The notes: a model not told the origin generated them from the letters alone. DNA of 64,000 nucleotides from Proteobacteria bacterium ST_bin11 (GCA_002083615.1 MSXO01000021.1:59472-123471); one strand, 5' to 3'; positions 1 through 8,743 are shown, numbered from the stretch's first letter. A program made the numbers and translations.

Positions 1-44
1 ATACGGGGAGAAAACCATCCCAATTTTCGGTAGGTGTCCTTAGG
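1..44 (+). repeat. Partial copy of dispersed repeat element at the left edge
   Basis: The first bases closely match the stretch at about 1306-1345 in the same orientation: a run of the type ATACGGGG, then AAAACCATCCC, then TTTTCGGT. The rest of the element lies left of the window. It is therefore a third copy of the element described at 236-556 and 1165-1345. No coding function is visible. Confidence 0.5.
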
Positions 45-235
45 TCCGATTAGCGAAGCGTAATCGCATGTTGGCAACGCCTTAATAGCTTGGGGCGTGT
101 GCTACCTCGCAAATGGTCCAAACGATGTTTCGCATATCCCCACGTTCCTCCAAATACGCTTCGCTATTCGGAGCTACACCATCATTCCTCTAAATCCAAA
201 AGAATCGTCAAAGCCCTTTGAGCTCGCGACGGGGT
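45..235. other. Non-coding stretch left of the repeat element
   Basis: No gene could be supported here. Open frames exist but run into repeat sequence, show no ribosome binding site and give low-complexity basic or proline-rich translations. A segment at about 45-75 (CCGATTAGCGAAGCGTAATC) resembles a degenerate form of the GGCGCATTA...TAATGCGCC palindromes at 1076 and 1357. Confidence 0.4.
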
Positions 236-556
236 TTCCCCGTATGCCGCGCCGAGCACCGGAGCTTTTGGTGGGAATAGCCCGCAGGGGTGCGGCATGG
301 ATGCCGCACGTTGGCGAAGGGGCAGGAAGCCCCTTTCGCCAACCCCCGCCAAAAGCTTCGGAGCGCAGGACAAATCGGCAGGATAGCCGATTTGCATGCA
401 TCGCACCCGAAGGGCGAGGCACAGGGATGTGCCGAGTGATTTAAGCGGCATCCGGGCCGCCTTTTCTTTGGGTACTTTCTTTTGGCGGCGCAAAAGAAAG
501 TACCTCGGCTGTCGGGCCGAGACCCGGCATTAAAACAACCGTCGCGTTAGCGACAC
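236..556 (+). repeat. Dispersed repeat element, forward copy
   Basis: This stretch shares a series of blocks, in the same order, with the reverse complement of 1165-1345: a CGAGCACCGGAGCTTTT block, a GGACAAATCGGCAGGATAGC block, a CCCGAAGGGCG block and a GTCGCGTTAGCGACAC block. It also holds an inverted repeat at about 472-503 (TACTTTCTTTTG ... CAAAAGAAAGTA). Together with the inverted copy it flanks the truncated exeA-like fragment. It is non-coding; the mechanism of spread is not visible. Confidence 0.6.
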
Positions 557-613
557 CTAAAGTGTGATTGGCGCCTAGCGTTGCCGCCTCCCCGCTCACC
601 TCAATATAGACTT

Positions 614-1068
614 TTAAGTGCAATTTCCCCCAGTTTGAATTAGCATCGTACGACCATTGTCTTGAAGCACCAGAACCTTGTACCAGGAATACTTCAATTT
701 TAGCGAATTGCCTTTTTCGATCTCACCCGATCCGCACTTCATGTTCATGAGCGAGCGGCATCAGGAAGGCTTGGCGCATCTGCTTTACGGCATCAACATG
801 GGCGGTGGCTTTGTCGCTTTGACCGGCGAGGTGGGAACGGGGAAAACTACTCTCTGCCATTGTTTGCTGCAGCAATTGCCGGAAAACGTCGATATCGCCT
901 TAATCTTAAATCCCAAACTGAGCGCGCAGGAATTGCTGGCAACAATCTGCGACGAGTTGGGGATTGCGCATACTGGTTTCGCAGCAAAGCAATTGATCGA
1001 TGCCATCAATCAATACTTGCTGACCGCCTACTCTAAAGGCAGGCGAACGGTGTTGTTGATCGACGAAG
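614..1068 (+). repeat. Duplicated segment matching 4017-4474 (exeA-like upstream region plus 5' end)
   Basis: Direct reading shows near-identity between this segment and the intact gene at 4081. It begins about 60 bases upstream of the start codon (shared TTAAGTGCAATTT and GAATTAGCATCGT) and continues through the Walker A and the start of the Walker B region. Similarity stops abruptly at about 1068, where the GGGCGCATTA palindrome begins. Confidence 0.85.
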
Positions 1069-1076
1069 GACCGTAG
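678..1076 (+). pseudogene. Truncated ExeA/GspA-like AAA ATPase fragment
   Basis: This 132-codon frame starts with TTG, like the full-length paralogue at 4081, and encodes the same N-terminus (MYQEYFNFSELPFS) and Walker A (GEVGTGKTT). It breaks off just after LLIDE, where the full protein continues into EAQNLSM. The remaining ATPase domain, membrane segment and peptidoglycan-binding domain are missing, so it cannot work as a normal ExeA. The stop lies in the junction with a palindromic repeat. Substitutions relative to the intact copy are mostly conservative, suggesting either a fairly recent duplication or gene conversion. A short product could in theory be made, but a remnant is the simplest reading. 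Confidence 0.85.
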
Positions 1077-1103
1077 GGCGCATTAGCGATAGCGTAATGC
1101 GCC
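1076..1103. repeat. REP-like palindrome (GGCGCATTA/TAATGCGCC)
   Basis: Imperfect palindrome with arms GGCGCATTA and TAATGCGCC around a short centre containing GCG-AT-AGCG. The same unit recurs at 1357-1384. It sits exactly at the breakpoint of the truncated exeA copy. It may belong to the same broad family as the GGCGCAAT units near 18.9-20.95 kb. Confidence 0.65.
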
Positions 1104-1164
1104 GGATGAAAACACATGACGCAATGCCCGTTGGTTTTTATGCCCGGTTTATAAGCTTTCGTGT

Positions 1165-1345
1165 TTTGTGTCGCTAACGCGACGACTGATTTTAATGTCG
1201 GTTTCACGAAAAACGTCCTTGTTTTTCGCCCTTCGGGTCCGAATGCATGCAAAGCGGCTATCCTGCCGATTTGTCCGTTCAAAAGCTCCGGTGCTCGGCA
1301 CGGCATACGGGGGAATAAAACCATCCCGGTTTTCGGTGGGCTTTC
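1165..1345 (-). repeat. Dispersed repeat element, inverted copy
   Basis: Read as reverse complement, this stretch reproduces the block order of 236-556: CCGTATGCC, then CGAGCACCGGAGCTTTT, then GGACAAATCGGCAGGATAGC, then CCCGAAGGGCG, then GTCGCGTTAGCGACAC. It is shorter than the forward copy because the segment between the second and third blocks is absent. The pair forms a long inverted repeat around the truncated exeA fragment. Confidence 0.65.
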
Positions 1346-1356
1346 GAGAGACCTTA

Positions 1357-1384
1357 GGGCGCATTAGCTTTAGCGTAATGCGCC
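1357..1384. repeat. REP-like palindrome, second copy
   Basis: Same arms as the unit at 1076-1103 (GGCGCATTA ... TAATGCGCC), with a different centre. It lies just outside the inverted repeat element. Confidence 0.6.
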
Positions 1385-1661
1385 GAATGAATCGACACAC
1401 TGACGCATAAAATGCCAGGCGCTTACACGATATTTCGTAACCCTGACGAATTGCAGTAGCGAAAATGAGCCATCGGAGATCATCCCGGCAGCATGATAGA
1501 TGATAGAAGACCAATGATTCCTTTTTAAATCAATTATTTAAATTTTTTTCGAGCATCCGCAGATCACTTGGCACCGCTATTGCCCTATCTACATTGCCAG
1601 TCCCGGACAACGCGACCGGACTCCTGAACAATTAGATAACCCCCCAATAGAGGTATTAGCA

Positions 1662-1841
1662 ATGAAAACCCAATCGAAAACCCAGCGTTGCTGCCGTTGC
1701 GGCATCCGTCTGTCCCGCTGCGAAAAATTATATTTGGAAGGCGATTTATGCGCGCTGTGCGACCAGATCCGTAGCGAAGCGCTCGACATCTGGTCGGCCC
1801 CTCAGCCAAAAATCATAAGGAATGCAAGGATTCCGGCCTGA
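1662..1841 (+). CDS. Small zinc-ribbon-like protein (59 aa)
   Basis: The frame opens with ATG after a clear AGAGG about 8 bases upstream and encodes 59 residues starting MKTQSKTQRC. It has a CCRCG knuckle at residues 10-14 and a CALC knuckle at 30-33, with a further Cys at 20, a pattern expected of a small zinc ribbon. The sequence between is rich in Leu, Glu and Asp, and the C-terminus is basic. There is no signal peptide, so it should be cytoplasmic. It lies 235 bases upstream of, and on the same strand as, the metallophosphoesterase gene. I do not recognise a named family; binding of metal, nucleic acid or protein are all possible. Start, ribosome binding site and Cys spacing make it likely to be real despite its size. 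Confidence 0.6.
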   Translation: MKTQSKTQRCCRCGIRLSRCEKLYLEGDLCALCDQIRSEALDIWSAPQPKIIRNARIPA

Positions 1842-2076
1842 CCCGACCAAGCCGCCGCGATAACCGCCGCTCTGATTTTTAGTTAGGGAGCCACCTAGAT
1901 TCATTCGTCGCGGTGGCGACCGTCAACGCTGCACGCTGCCTAAAAGTCCAAGTGAATATCTCGGCTTTATTCGTTTCACACAATCACCGCACCGCATGTT
2001 TGATTTGGCCCGACCCGGCCGAACACGCTTGAGCTGTGCGCAAAAACTGTAACAACCACCCTTTGGAGACTAGACC

Positions 2077-3870
2077 ATGTACAACAACAATTTTTTTTCA
2101 TGCGCGATTGCTGCGTTGAGGTGCTATGCAGCGACTGCATTGATAGCTGCAATCAGCATTTTTCTGTTAACCATCCATGTTCCCGCTGCTTCGGCAGGCA
2201 CCCTACCGGAACAGCTCAAATGCAAGGACGGCGAAGAATACAACAACGGTTTTTGTTACAAACCCTGCGAATCCGGTTACGACGGCGTCGGCCCGGTGTG
2301 CTGGCAAAAATGCCCCTCTGGCTACACCAATCGCGGGGTTTTCTGCGACATGCCGCCGATCACCAAAGACAGTTACGGACGTGGCGCCGGTAAAATCAAA
2401 AACGGCTGCCCTGACGGCAAAGTCAATCAAAGCGGCCTGTGTTACACACCCTGCCCGAGCGGCTGGACAGGCGTAGGGCCGGTGTGTTGGAAAGGCATCA
2501 AATCCAAAACCCGCGGCGCCGGCTCTGTACCCAACAGTTGCGCTTCGGGCACCGAAGCAGACGGCGCGCTGTGCTATCCAACTTGCAGAACCGGCTACGA
2601 CGGCGTCGGCCCGGTATGCTGGCAAAAATGCCCAAGCGGCTACACCAACAGCGGCGTGTTTTGCAGCAAAACCATGACAAAGGCTAGTTACGGACGTGGC
2701 GCGGGTTACGCATCGACCAACATTTGCTCCGGTAAGAACCGTAAATACGACACCAATTACACCTCGCAACTGAGCCAGTTCACCGATGCTAAACGCTTTA
2801 CTTTGCTGATCGCCTCCGACCCGCAAATGCCTTGGTGGATGGAAGGCCGCGATCCCGATTGCAGCACCTCGGATTGCGTATTGGCAAAATCGAAACAGGT
2901 TAACGGCGAACAGGTTAAAGCGATGAACAACATCATCAACACCACCTGGTTTGCAGACAGCGACACTGGTAAAGGTCAATGGCCGAATGCCAGCAACATC
3001 CTGCAGGGCGGCACGATCAACAAACCGCTGGCGCTGATCATGAACGGGGACTTGACCTCCTTCTGGCACGCCAAAGAAGCCGAGTTATATCGCCAGTACT
3101 ATGAAACCGACTACTCGCCAAGCGGAGCGCCCGACGACTATAAAAAACCCAGCAGCGACCCGAGCCTGCAACTACCGATCTTCCCCGGCCTGGGCAATCA
3201 CGACTACCAAAACAATCTGAACGATTGCTACGGCAATACGCTGAACTCCAACCACTGTGCAAAGTCTGCGGTCAATTACATTAAAGACATGGTCTACTGC
3301 GACAAAGTCGATAACTTCATCAACACCCTGGTCAGCCGCTTCGACAACAAAAGCTTGGCTTACTCTTGGGACATCGGTAATTTCCACTTCGTGCAATTGC
3401 ACAATTACCCAACCTATACCGCCAAGGAAATCGACATTGAGTCGGCTATCGAATGGCTGGAAAACGACTTGATCAGCGCCACCGCCGACGGTAAAAAAAT
3501 CGTGTTGAACATGCACGACTACGACGCCGTCGCAGACAACACCGATTTCCAAAACGCGATCAAGGGTCACAACATCGTCGCACTCTTTGCCGGCCACAAG
3601 CACGAAAAAACCGGCTGGTTGGGTAATGTTAGAAATACCGATGCCGCTGGTAGACGTTACGAGTTCCCCTACTTTTTCAGCGGCTCGTCCGATTACCAAA
3701 CCTTTTTACTGGTGGAGTTTACCGACACTTATATGAACGTCGGCGTGATCAACAGCAAAGACGGCAAACCGGTATTCGTCGGCGACGGCTTCGAACTCGA
3801 GCCGGCCACTGATCCACGCCGGCCGCGCAAACTGCCAATCGAACTGCCCGCCACCTTTATATTCCCATAG
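2077..3870 (+). CDS. Secreted Cys-rich calcineurin-like metallophosphoesterase
   Basis: The 597-residue product begins with a signal peptide (hydrophobic core about residues 17-33, probable cleavage after AASA near 40). Next comes a Cys-rich region (about 48-225) built from repeated units with GYDGVGPVCW or GWTGVGPVCW (three copies) alternating with CPSGYTN.GVFC (two copies) and linked by YGRGAG. The C-terminal half carries calcineurin-like phosphoesterase motifs: DPQ at D248, NGDLT around D325, GNHD at 373-376, a later MHDYD and GHKH at 506-509. The first motif is DxQ rather than the usual DxH, as occurs in some members. Substrate is unknown; phosphomonoesters or diesters in the periplasm or outside the cell are plausible. 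A GGAG ribosome site precedes the ATG, and a strong terminator follows the gene, which therefore appears monocistronic. Confidence 0.85.
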   Translation: MYNNNFFSCAIAALRCYAATALIAAISIFLLTIHVPAASAGTLPEQLKCKDGEEYNNGFCYKPCESGYDGVGPVCWQKCPSGYTNRGVFCDMPPITKDSYGRGAGKIKNGCPDGKVNQSGLCYTPCPSGWTGVGPVCWKGIKSKTRGAGSVPNSCASGTEADGALCYPTCRTGYDGVGPVCWQKCPSGYTNSGVFCSKTMTKASYGRGAGYASTNICSGKNRKYDTNYTSQLSQFTDAKRFTLLIASDPQMPWWMEGRDPDCSTSDCVLAKSKQVNGEQVKAMNNIINTTWFADSDTGKGQWPNASNILQGGTINKPLALIMNGDLTSFWHAKEAELYRQYYETDYSPSGAPDDYKKPSSDPSLQLPIFPGLGNHDYQNNLNDCYGNTLNSNHCAKSAVNYIKDMVYCDKVDNFINTLVSRFDNKSLAYSWDIGNFHFVQLHNYPTYTAKEIDIESAIEWLENDLISATADGKKIVLNMHDYDAVADNTDFQNAIKGHNIVALFAGHKHEKTGWLGNVRNTDAAGRRYEFPYFFSGSSDYQTFLLVEFTDTYMNVGVINSKDGKPVFVGDGFELEPATDPRRPRKLPIELPATFIFP

Positions 3871-3899
3871 CAGTTCCGGTAAGAACCGGGATAACCCTC

Positions 3900-3932
3900 G
3901 GGCGAGCGCCAAGCGGCGGTCGCCCTTTTTTT
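3900..3932 (+). terminator. Rho-independent terminator of the phosphoesterase gene
   Basis: An 11-base-pair stem with one mismatch (GGGCGAGCGCC / GGCGGTCGCCC, loop AAGC) is followed by seven T. It lies 29 bases after the stop codon. Confidence 0.85.
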
Positions 3933-4080
3933 GCTTCGGAGTAACTGGAGCCGCAAGGACAGCGCAGCGAATTCATGACAGCCGCTGAGTTCCCGCCTTC
4001 GCGGGAGAGACGATATTTAAGTGCAATTTGCCCAAGATTGAATTAGCATCGTGACACCATTTTCTTGACGCACCCGAACT

Positions 4081-5676
4081 TTGTACCAGCAATATTTCAA
4101 TTTTAGCGAATTGCCTTTCTCGATCTCGCCCGACCCGCATTTCATGTACATGAGCGAGCGCCATCAGGAAGGGCTGGCGCATTTACTGTACGGCATCAAT
4201 AGGGGTGGTGGATTTGTCGCCTTGACCGGGGAAGTAGGCACAGGGAAAACCACCCTCTGTCACTGCTTGCTCCAGCAGTTGCCGGACAATATCGATATTG
4301 CTCTGATATTGAACCCCAAGTTGACAGCTCTGGAACTGCTGGCAACCATCTGCGACGAACTAGGGATCCGTCACAACAGCATGCCCATTACGGCGAAAAG
4401 TCTGATCGATGCCATCAATCACTATCTGCTAACCGCGTATGCCAATGGCCGTCGGACGGTTTTGCTGATCGATGAGGCCCAGAACCTGAGCATGACAGTG
4501 CTGGAACAAATTCGGCTGTTGACCAATCTGGAGACCAGCAAGGCCAAGTTGCTGCAAATCATTCTGGTCGGTCAGCCTGAGCTGAACAAACTGCTGGCGC
4601 GTCAGGATCTGCGTCAGCTCAATCAGCGCATTACCGCACGCTACCATTTGCTGCCGCTATCGCTAGACGAGACGCGGGCCTATATTCAGCATCGGCTAAG
4701 GGTCTGCAAAGGTAACTATCGTCTGTTCAACCCAGCGGCCATTCGCAAGATTTACCACCGGTCAGGCGGCGTGCCACGGTTGATCAATATTTTGTGCGAC
4801 CGGGCCTTACTGGGCGCCTATGCAACCAATGCACGACTGATTACTCCGACAATTGTGCGCCGCGCGGCGGCGGAAGTCATGGGCTCAGATCGATTGCAGC
4901 CACAATGGTATGCGGCAACAGCTTTAGTTTTGTGCGTTGCCGCTATTATGGGGTTTGAACTGTGGCGCCCAAGCTTATCCTTGCTCACACCCGCCCAGCT
5001 TGTCACACCCCAACTGATTGCGGTACCGCCACCTGCAACCGCCAAGGCCCTAAAACCCAGCTTCAAAGAACAGCTTGATACTGCCGGACTGACATTGGCG
5101 GGCGCGCTGAGCGAAGCCTTACAAGTTTGGCGAGAGTCGGTGCCAGCCGGTAAACCTTTGGACTGCCAGGCAGTCGCCGCTCTAGGATTGAGTTGTTTGT
5201 CTGGAAAGGCCAGTTGGCAAGAATTGTTGAGCATAGACCGCCCCGCCATTTTGACCTTCTCAGGCCCGGCGGAGAGCATGCGCTACGCCTTATTGATCGG
5301 TGTCGACCACGATGAGGCTGAAATCCGCTTCAAGGAAAATACCCGGCGCTTTCCGCTCGCTGAACTCTTAACGATTTGGGACGGCAGTTATCTCGTGCTG
5401 TGGCGACCGCCGCAGGCGGGACTTACGGAAATTACCCCGGCACAGCAATCCCCAGGAGTACTCTGGCTGCGCGAACGATTGGCTGCAGTGACAGGCAATC
5501 CTGCAGGCGACATGGCATCCCCAACTTTCGATGCAACCCTAAAAGCTCAGCTGATTGCTTTCCAACGCCGGCAACATCTGACAGCCGATGGCATAGCCGG
5601 CGCCCGCACCCTAATACATCTGGATAACCAGAGCGGAGCCCCCGCTTCGCCCCATTTGGCAATAACCAATCGCTAG
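4081..5676 (+). CDS. exeA: ExeA/GspA-like AAA ATPase with peptidoglycan-binding domain
   Basis: This 531-residue protein has the GspA/ExeA layout: an N-terminal cytoplasmic AAA ATPase with Walker A GEVGTGKTT (50-58) and Walker B VLLIDEAQ (D131, E132), a single membrane segment at about 280-295, and a periplasmic part ending in a peptidoglycan-binding domain (about 460-525, with FQRRQHLTADGIAG). In Aeromonas, ExeA with ExeB helps place the type II secretion secretin in the cell wall. gspB follows after 10 bases, so the two are co-transcribed. The start is TTG; the N-terminus matches the family at that codon, and the truncated copy at 678 also begins with TTG. No other type II secretion gene is present in the window. 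Confidence 0.88.
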   Translation: MYQQYFNFSELPFSISPDPHFMYMSERHQEGLAHLLYGINRGGGFVALTGEVGTGKTTLCHCLLQQLPDNIDIALILNPKLTALELLATICDELGIRHNSMPITAKSLIDAINHYLLTAYANGRRTVLLIDEAQNLSMTVLEQIRLLTNLETSKAKLLQIILVGQPELNKLLARQDLRQLNQRITARYHLLPLSLDETRAYIQHRLRVCKGNYRLFNPAAIRKIYHRSGGVPRLINILCDRALLGAYATNARLITPTIVRRAAAEVMGSDRLQPQWYAATALVLCVAAIMGFELWRPSLSLLTPAQLVTPQLIAVPPPATAKALKPSFKEQLDTAGLTLAGALSEALQVWRESVPAGKPLDCQAVAALGLSCLSGKASWQELLSIDRPAILTFSGPAESMRYALLIGVDHDEAEIRFKENTRRFPLAELLTIWDGSYLVLWRPPQAGLTEITPAQQSPGVLWLRERLAAVTGNPAGDMASPTFDATLKAQLIAFQRRQHLTADGIAGARTLIHLDNQSGAPASPHLAITNR

Positions 5677-5686
5677 GCTCGTTGAT

Positions 5687-6505
5687 ATGTCTTACATCTT
5701 AAATGCATTGCGTAAATCCGAACGAGAACGCCAAGCTATGCAGCCGGACACGGTGACCGACCGCATCATTGTCGAGCAAACGCCCGAAAGACAAAGCCTG
5801 ACCAAGATCGTGCTTGTACTGGTCGGGTTAAATGTGGCGATTCTGGCCTATTTTCTGAGCATTGCCCCGCAGCCAACGGAGGACAAGCAGCAGCCGGTTA
5901 CCGGTGCCGAAAAACCGATGCCCATGCTGGCCAGAGGGAACCCACCGCTTCCAGCCGATGGCCCACCGAAACCGGCGCGGATTTATCCCGTCCCCAAGCT
6001 TGAACAAGCTCGGAACCCGACGCCGATACCAGAGAAACCTGCAAAAAGTCCGAAGCCACCAGTCGAGCCAATCGAATCTGTGCAGCGGGTTAAACCGCCC
6101 GTTGCACTGCCACAGCCGGTTAAACCGCTCGCACCGGTAATCACCGAACCGCAGCCGGCCAGCAAACCAGTCGCGGAGCCGGAGCCGCTATCCAGCCTGC
6201 CTCCAAAGCAGGTCGCCGAACCCAGCGAACTAGCGGCAAAAAAGCCAGAGCCCGTTAGGGCAGCGCCAGCGCAGAGCAATATACCCACTGTACAAGACTT
6301 GCCGCCGGAGATACGCCAGTCTCTGCCCAGTCTACCGATCAATGTGTTTAGCTATTCATCAAGCCCAGCAGAGCGCTTCGTGATGATAGACATGATCAAA
6401 TACGTACCGGGCCAGACCATCAAAAACGAGTTAGAACTGAAGGAAATAGTAGAAGACGGGATTATCGTCCGTTACGAGGGCCTAGTTTTCAAGATCAACC
6501 GGTAA
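5687..6505 (+). CDS. gspB: General secretion pathway protein B (GspB/ExeB-like)
   Basis: The 272-residue product starts with the typical MSYILNALRKSERERQ, followed by one membrane segment (about residues 45-61), a long Pro/Lys/Val-rich periplasmic stretch (about 70-205) and a compact C-terminal T2SSB-type domain (about 207-272, with LPINVFSYSS, RFVMID and GLVFKINR). In characterised systems this protein partners GspA/ExeA to assemble the type II secretin. The 10-base gap to the upstream ATPase gene supports one transcript. The proline-rich linker probably spans the periplasm. Confidence 0.88.
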   Translation: MSYILNALRKSERERQAMQPDTVTDRIIVEQTPERQSLTKIVLVLVGLNVAILAYFLSIAPQPTEDKQQPVTGAEKPMPMLARGNPPLPADGPPKPARIYPVPKLEQARNPTPIPEKPAKSPKPPVEPIESVQRVKPPVALPQPVKPLAPVITEPQPASKPVAEPEPLSSLPPKQVAEPSELAAKKPEPVRAAPAQSNIPTVQDLPPEIRQSLPSLPINVFSYSSSPAERFVMIDMIKYVPGQTIKNELELKEIVEDGIIVRYEGLVFKINR

Positions 6506-6533
6506 CCGGACTATAAAGCGGCTTCAGCAACAA

Positions 6534-6671
6534 CGTCATTCAGGCATGGATTGCCGGAGCCGTTAGACCGCGTAGCGAATCCAGACCACCTGGATGTTCG
6601 ACGCTCGCCATCCCTGGCTCCTGGATCTCGGCACCCGTTAGAGCACGAAGTGAATCCATGCCGAGATGACG
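6534..6671. repeat. MITE-like dispersed repeat, copy 1
   Basis: The ends form an inverted repeat (CGTCATTC.GGCA.GGAT ... ATCCATGCCG.GATGACG). Internal blocks such as CATCCCTGGC and CGGCACCCGTTAGAGCAC are shared in order with 13407-13526. It lies in the convergent gap between gspB and the porin gene and shows no coding capacity. Confidence 0.7.
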
Positions 6672-6773
6672 ATTCTTGACATAGCATAAGCATCTTGATT
6701 AGAACGGTAATAAAACACCATCTGCTTCCGCCCGACTCGGTTTCAGGGGGTTGGAATTCGTTCACAGCCACGC

Positions 6774-8264
6774 TCAAAAACTATATTTAGCTGAAAACTG
6801 TACGCGCTGTAAGGCACCGTCCCGGCCATCGATCAATTCCCGCGTTGCATAGGTGTATTCCACGCCCAGCATCGCCTGACTGACCGGGCTCCAGAGTAGA
6901 TTAGCGTGCACCGACTCCGCCTGGTGGGTCAAAACCGTATTCACGTAGGTCGGGTAATCCGCCTGCGCAAAGCCATAGGTCACATTGGAGCGCCATTGTT
7001 TATCCCACCAATGCTGATACGACAACATCCCGCCATAGGCCTCGACTAACTCAATCGCGCCCTGCTGATCGAGCGCCGCGTCGGCAAAGGTGTTGTTGGT
7101 GGACGCATAGCGGGCATCGCCTCTGCCGTAATGCGCCATAAAACGAATATTATCTAAACCGAAGGTACTTATCCGACCGGCCATATTGACGCCACCGCCC
7201 CACTCGGCTTGTCGATAGCCCGTGGAGCCATTCGTATAGCGGACTTGTCTGCCGACTGCCACCAAGGACACATTACCCCAATGCGGATTCAGATTGAGCC
7301 TGGCCATAATATCCGGATAACGATCAGCGTTGGGCGTGGTGTAATAGGCCCCATCCAGATTGGGATTGGCGCTTTTGCTTAATGAAGGTTCCAGCGCACT
7401 ATCCACCCACAAGCGGCTGCGCGGGGCCTCCAGCGCCACTTGCCACTCCATCGGCGTATCCAGCCAATTAAACGGCTGGCTCCAACGTACCAAGGACTGG
7501 CGCAGACTGCTGATAGCCCCCGCCGAGCCGCCAACATCCAAGGTATCGGGTAAGGCCGAGACATTGAGATAGGTCGTCCAGGTCTGTCCCGCCAGAAAAT
7601 GCCCAACAGAACCGTAAGCATGCCGCAAGCGCGGCGTATAGGTATAGGCGGCCGGATCACCGAAGAAATCCATTTCAATATAAGTATTTATGTCGCCCCA
7701 AGTATTGGGGGTAAACGATTTAAACCACAAACGGCTTTCCTTGCTATGAAATGCAATTTGGCCGCGCTCGCCAGCCGCACCGATGGGAATTTGTCCCATT
7801 GCCAACTGTTGGTCGCCTATTCGATCGCGTCCGGCGCTGACGCTGTTGAACAGCGTGTCCATCTTTACGAAGCCGCCCAAGCCCACGGATGTATCGCTAC
7901 CGGGAATTTTAAACGTGCCTTTTACATCGCCGACGGTCACCGCCGGTTTCTCTTTGGCTTTATCAGTAACGGCAGCAGAACTGGCAAATACCGGTGGCGC
8001 CGAGGCCTCCATGGCATGGGCAGCAATATTGACCGATGGCTTGCCCGCAATAACTTGCTCGGCACGGTAATTCTGCAAGGCCTGCTCCAACTGCTCTATC
8101 CGGTTGTTCGAACGATCAACCTGGCTTTGTAGCTGGCTCACCTGCTGACTCAAGGCTTTCAGCAAAGTTTTCACATCCTCATCGGCGGCCTGCACCGGCG
8201 TGATCATCCAGCAGAACAGTAATATCCAGAATATCTTAATCAGTAAGGGCAATTTGATCATCAT
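6774..8264 (-). CDS. DcaP-like trimeric outer-membrane porin
   Basis: The 496-residue precursor has a signal peptide ending VQAADED (about residue 27), then a coiled-coil region (about 30-70; VKTLLKALSQQVSQLQSQVD) and a long beta-barrel-like domain beginning about residue 110 (GTFKIPGSDTSVGLGGFVKMD) and ending in an aromatic residue (VQFSAKYSF), as expected for outer-membrane barrels. N-terminal coiled coil plus this barrel is typical of DcaP-family porins, which take up small anionic compounds in Acinetobacter. The start codon overlaps the stop of the upstream CxxCH lipoprotein gene by four bases, so translation is probably coupled. The transported compound cannot be told from sequence. Confidence 0.78.
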   Translation of the reverse strand: MMIKLPLLIKIFWILLFCWMITPVQAADEDVKTLLKALSQQVSQLQSQVDRSNNRIEQLEQALQNYRAEQVIAGKPSVNIAAHAMEASAPPVFASSAAVTDKAKEKPAVTVGDVKGTFKIPGSDTSVGLGGFVKMDTLFNSVSAGRDRIGDQQLAMGQIPIGAAGERGQIAFHSKESRLWFKSFTPNTWGDINTYIEMDFFGDPAAYTYTPRLRHAYGSVGHFLAGQTWTTYLNVSALPDTLDVGGSAGAISSLRQSLVRWSQPFNWLDTPMEWQVALEAPRSRLWVDSALEPSLSKSANPNLDGAYYTTPNADRYPDIMARLNLNPHWGNVSLVAVGRQVRYTNGSTGYRQAEWGGGVNMAGRISTFGLDNIRFMAHYGRGDARYASTNNTFADAALDQQGAIELVEAYGGMLSYQHWWDKQWRSNVTYGFAQADYPTYVNTVLTHQAESVHANLLWSPVSQAMLGVEYTYATRELIDGRDGALQRVQFSAKYSF

Positions 8265-8743
8265 CTAGCCTCCAGCTTTCTAAATAAGGCATGGCAAGAG
8301 GTACAGGTCGTGTTGATTTCATGCAAACTGACCGGAATGGCATCGATATGATTTTGCTCGGCGAGTTGCTGCAATTGGCGCATCTCTTCGCGTAGTTTGG
8401 TGGCCAGCGCCAGAAACGTGGTTTGTTCGGCTGCGTTTAACTGCAAGCCTGGCATACGGGCAATCATGATCTCGACATTAGCCGCCAAATTCCGCGCCGC
8501 TTCACCGATTTGCCGGGAATACTTGCGGCGCTCGACGTCTAATTGCTGCTCGGTCATAAACCGCTCATGCATCAGGCTGTCCATCCTGTCCATCAATTCA
8601 TGTAAGCGGTTGTCCCGCACCGCATGCAAGGCCGGCTGGCCGGTTTGGCTCCAGCCGCCATCCTCCAAACGCGCATATTGATTACTTTGACTGGAACAGG
8701 CGCTCAATATCAATACTACTGCCGACAGATATAGGGTCTTCAT
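8261..8743 (-). CDS. Lipoprotein with C-terminal CxxCH haem motif
   Basis: This 160-residue protein starts with a lipoprotein signal (MKTLYLSAVVLILSAC; lipidated Cys at about 16). The mature part is mostly helical and charged, with one CTSCH haem-attachment motif near the C-terminus (about 150-154). A single C-terminal CxxCH after a helical region recalls the cytochrome c' fold, although overall family membership is uncertain. It is the first gene of a two-gene unit with the porin, with a four-base overlap. Possible roles are periplasmic electron transfer or ligand sensing at the membrane. Confidence 0.65.
   Translation of the reverse strand: MKTLYLSAVVLILSACSSQSNQYARLEDGGWSQTGQPALHAVRDNRLHELMDRMDSLMHERFMTEQQLDVERRKYSRQIGEAARNLAANVEIMIARMPGLQLNAAEQTTFLALATKLREEMRQLQQLAEQNHIDAIPVSLHEINTTCTSCHALFRKLEAR

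Larger units (their letters stand above)
1104..1661. other. Non-coding repeat-rich spacer
   Basis: This stretch contains the inverted repeat element (1165-1345), a second REP-like palindrome (1357-1384) and an AT-rich segment at about 1515-1550 that could hold the promoter of the small gene at 1662. Open frames on both strands are shadows of the repeats and lack ribosome binding sites. No RNA gene was recognised. Confidence 0.45.

Noticed and set aside
97..493. Overlapping open frames of 82-115 codons on both strands
   Set aside because: They lie in dispersed repeat sequence, have no ribosome site and encode low-complexity basic or proline-rich products.
2203..3069. 288-codon open frame antisense to the phosphoesterase gene
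   Set aside because: It mirrors the codon pattern of the real gene, has no start signal, and the plus-strand protein has clear domain motifs.
3172..3699. 175-codon antisense frame
   Set aside because: Shadow of the phosphoesterase catalytic domain; Val/Asp-rich composition typical of antisense reading.
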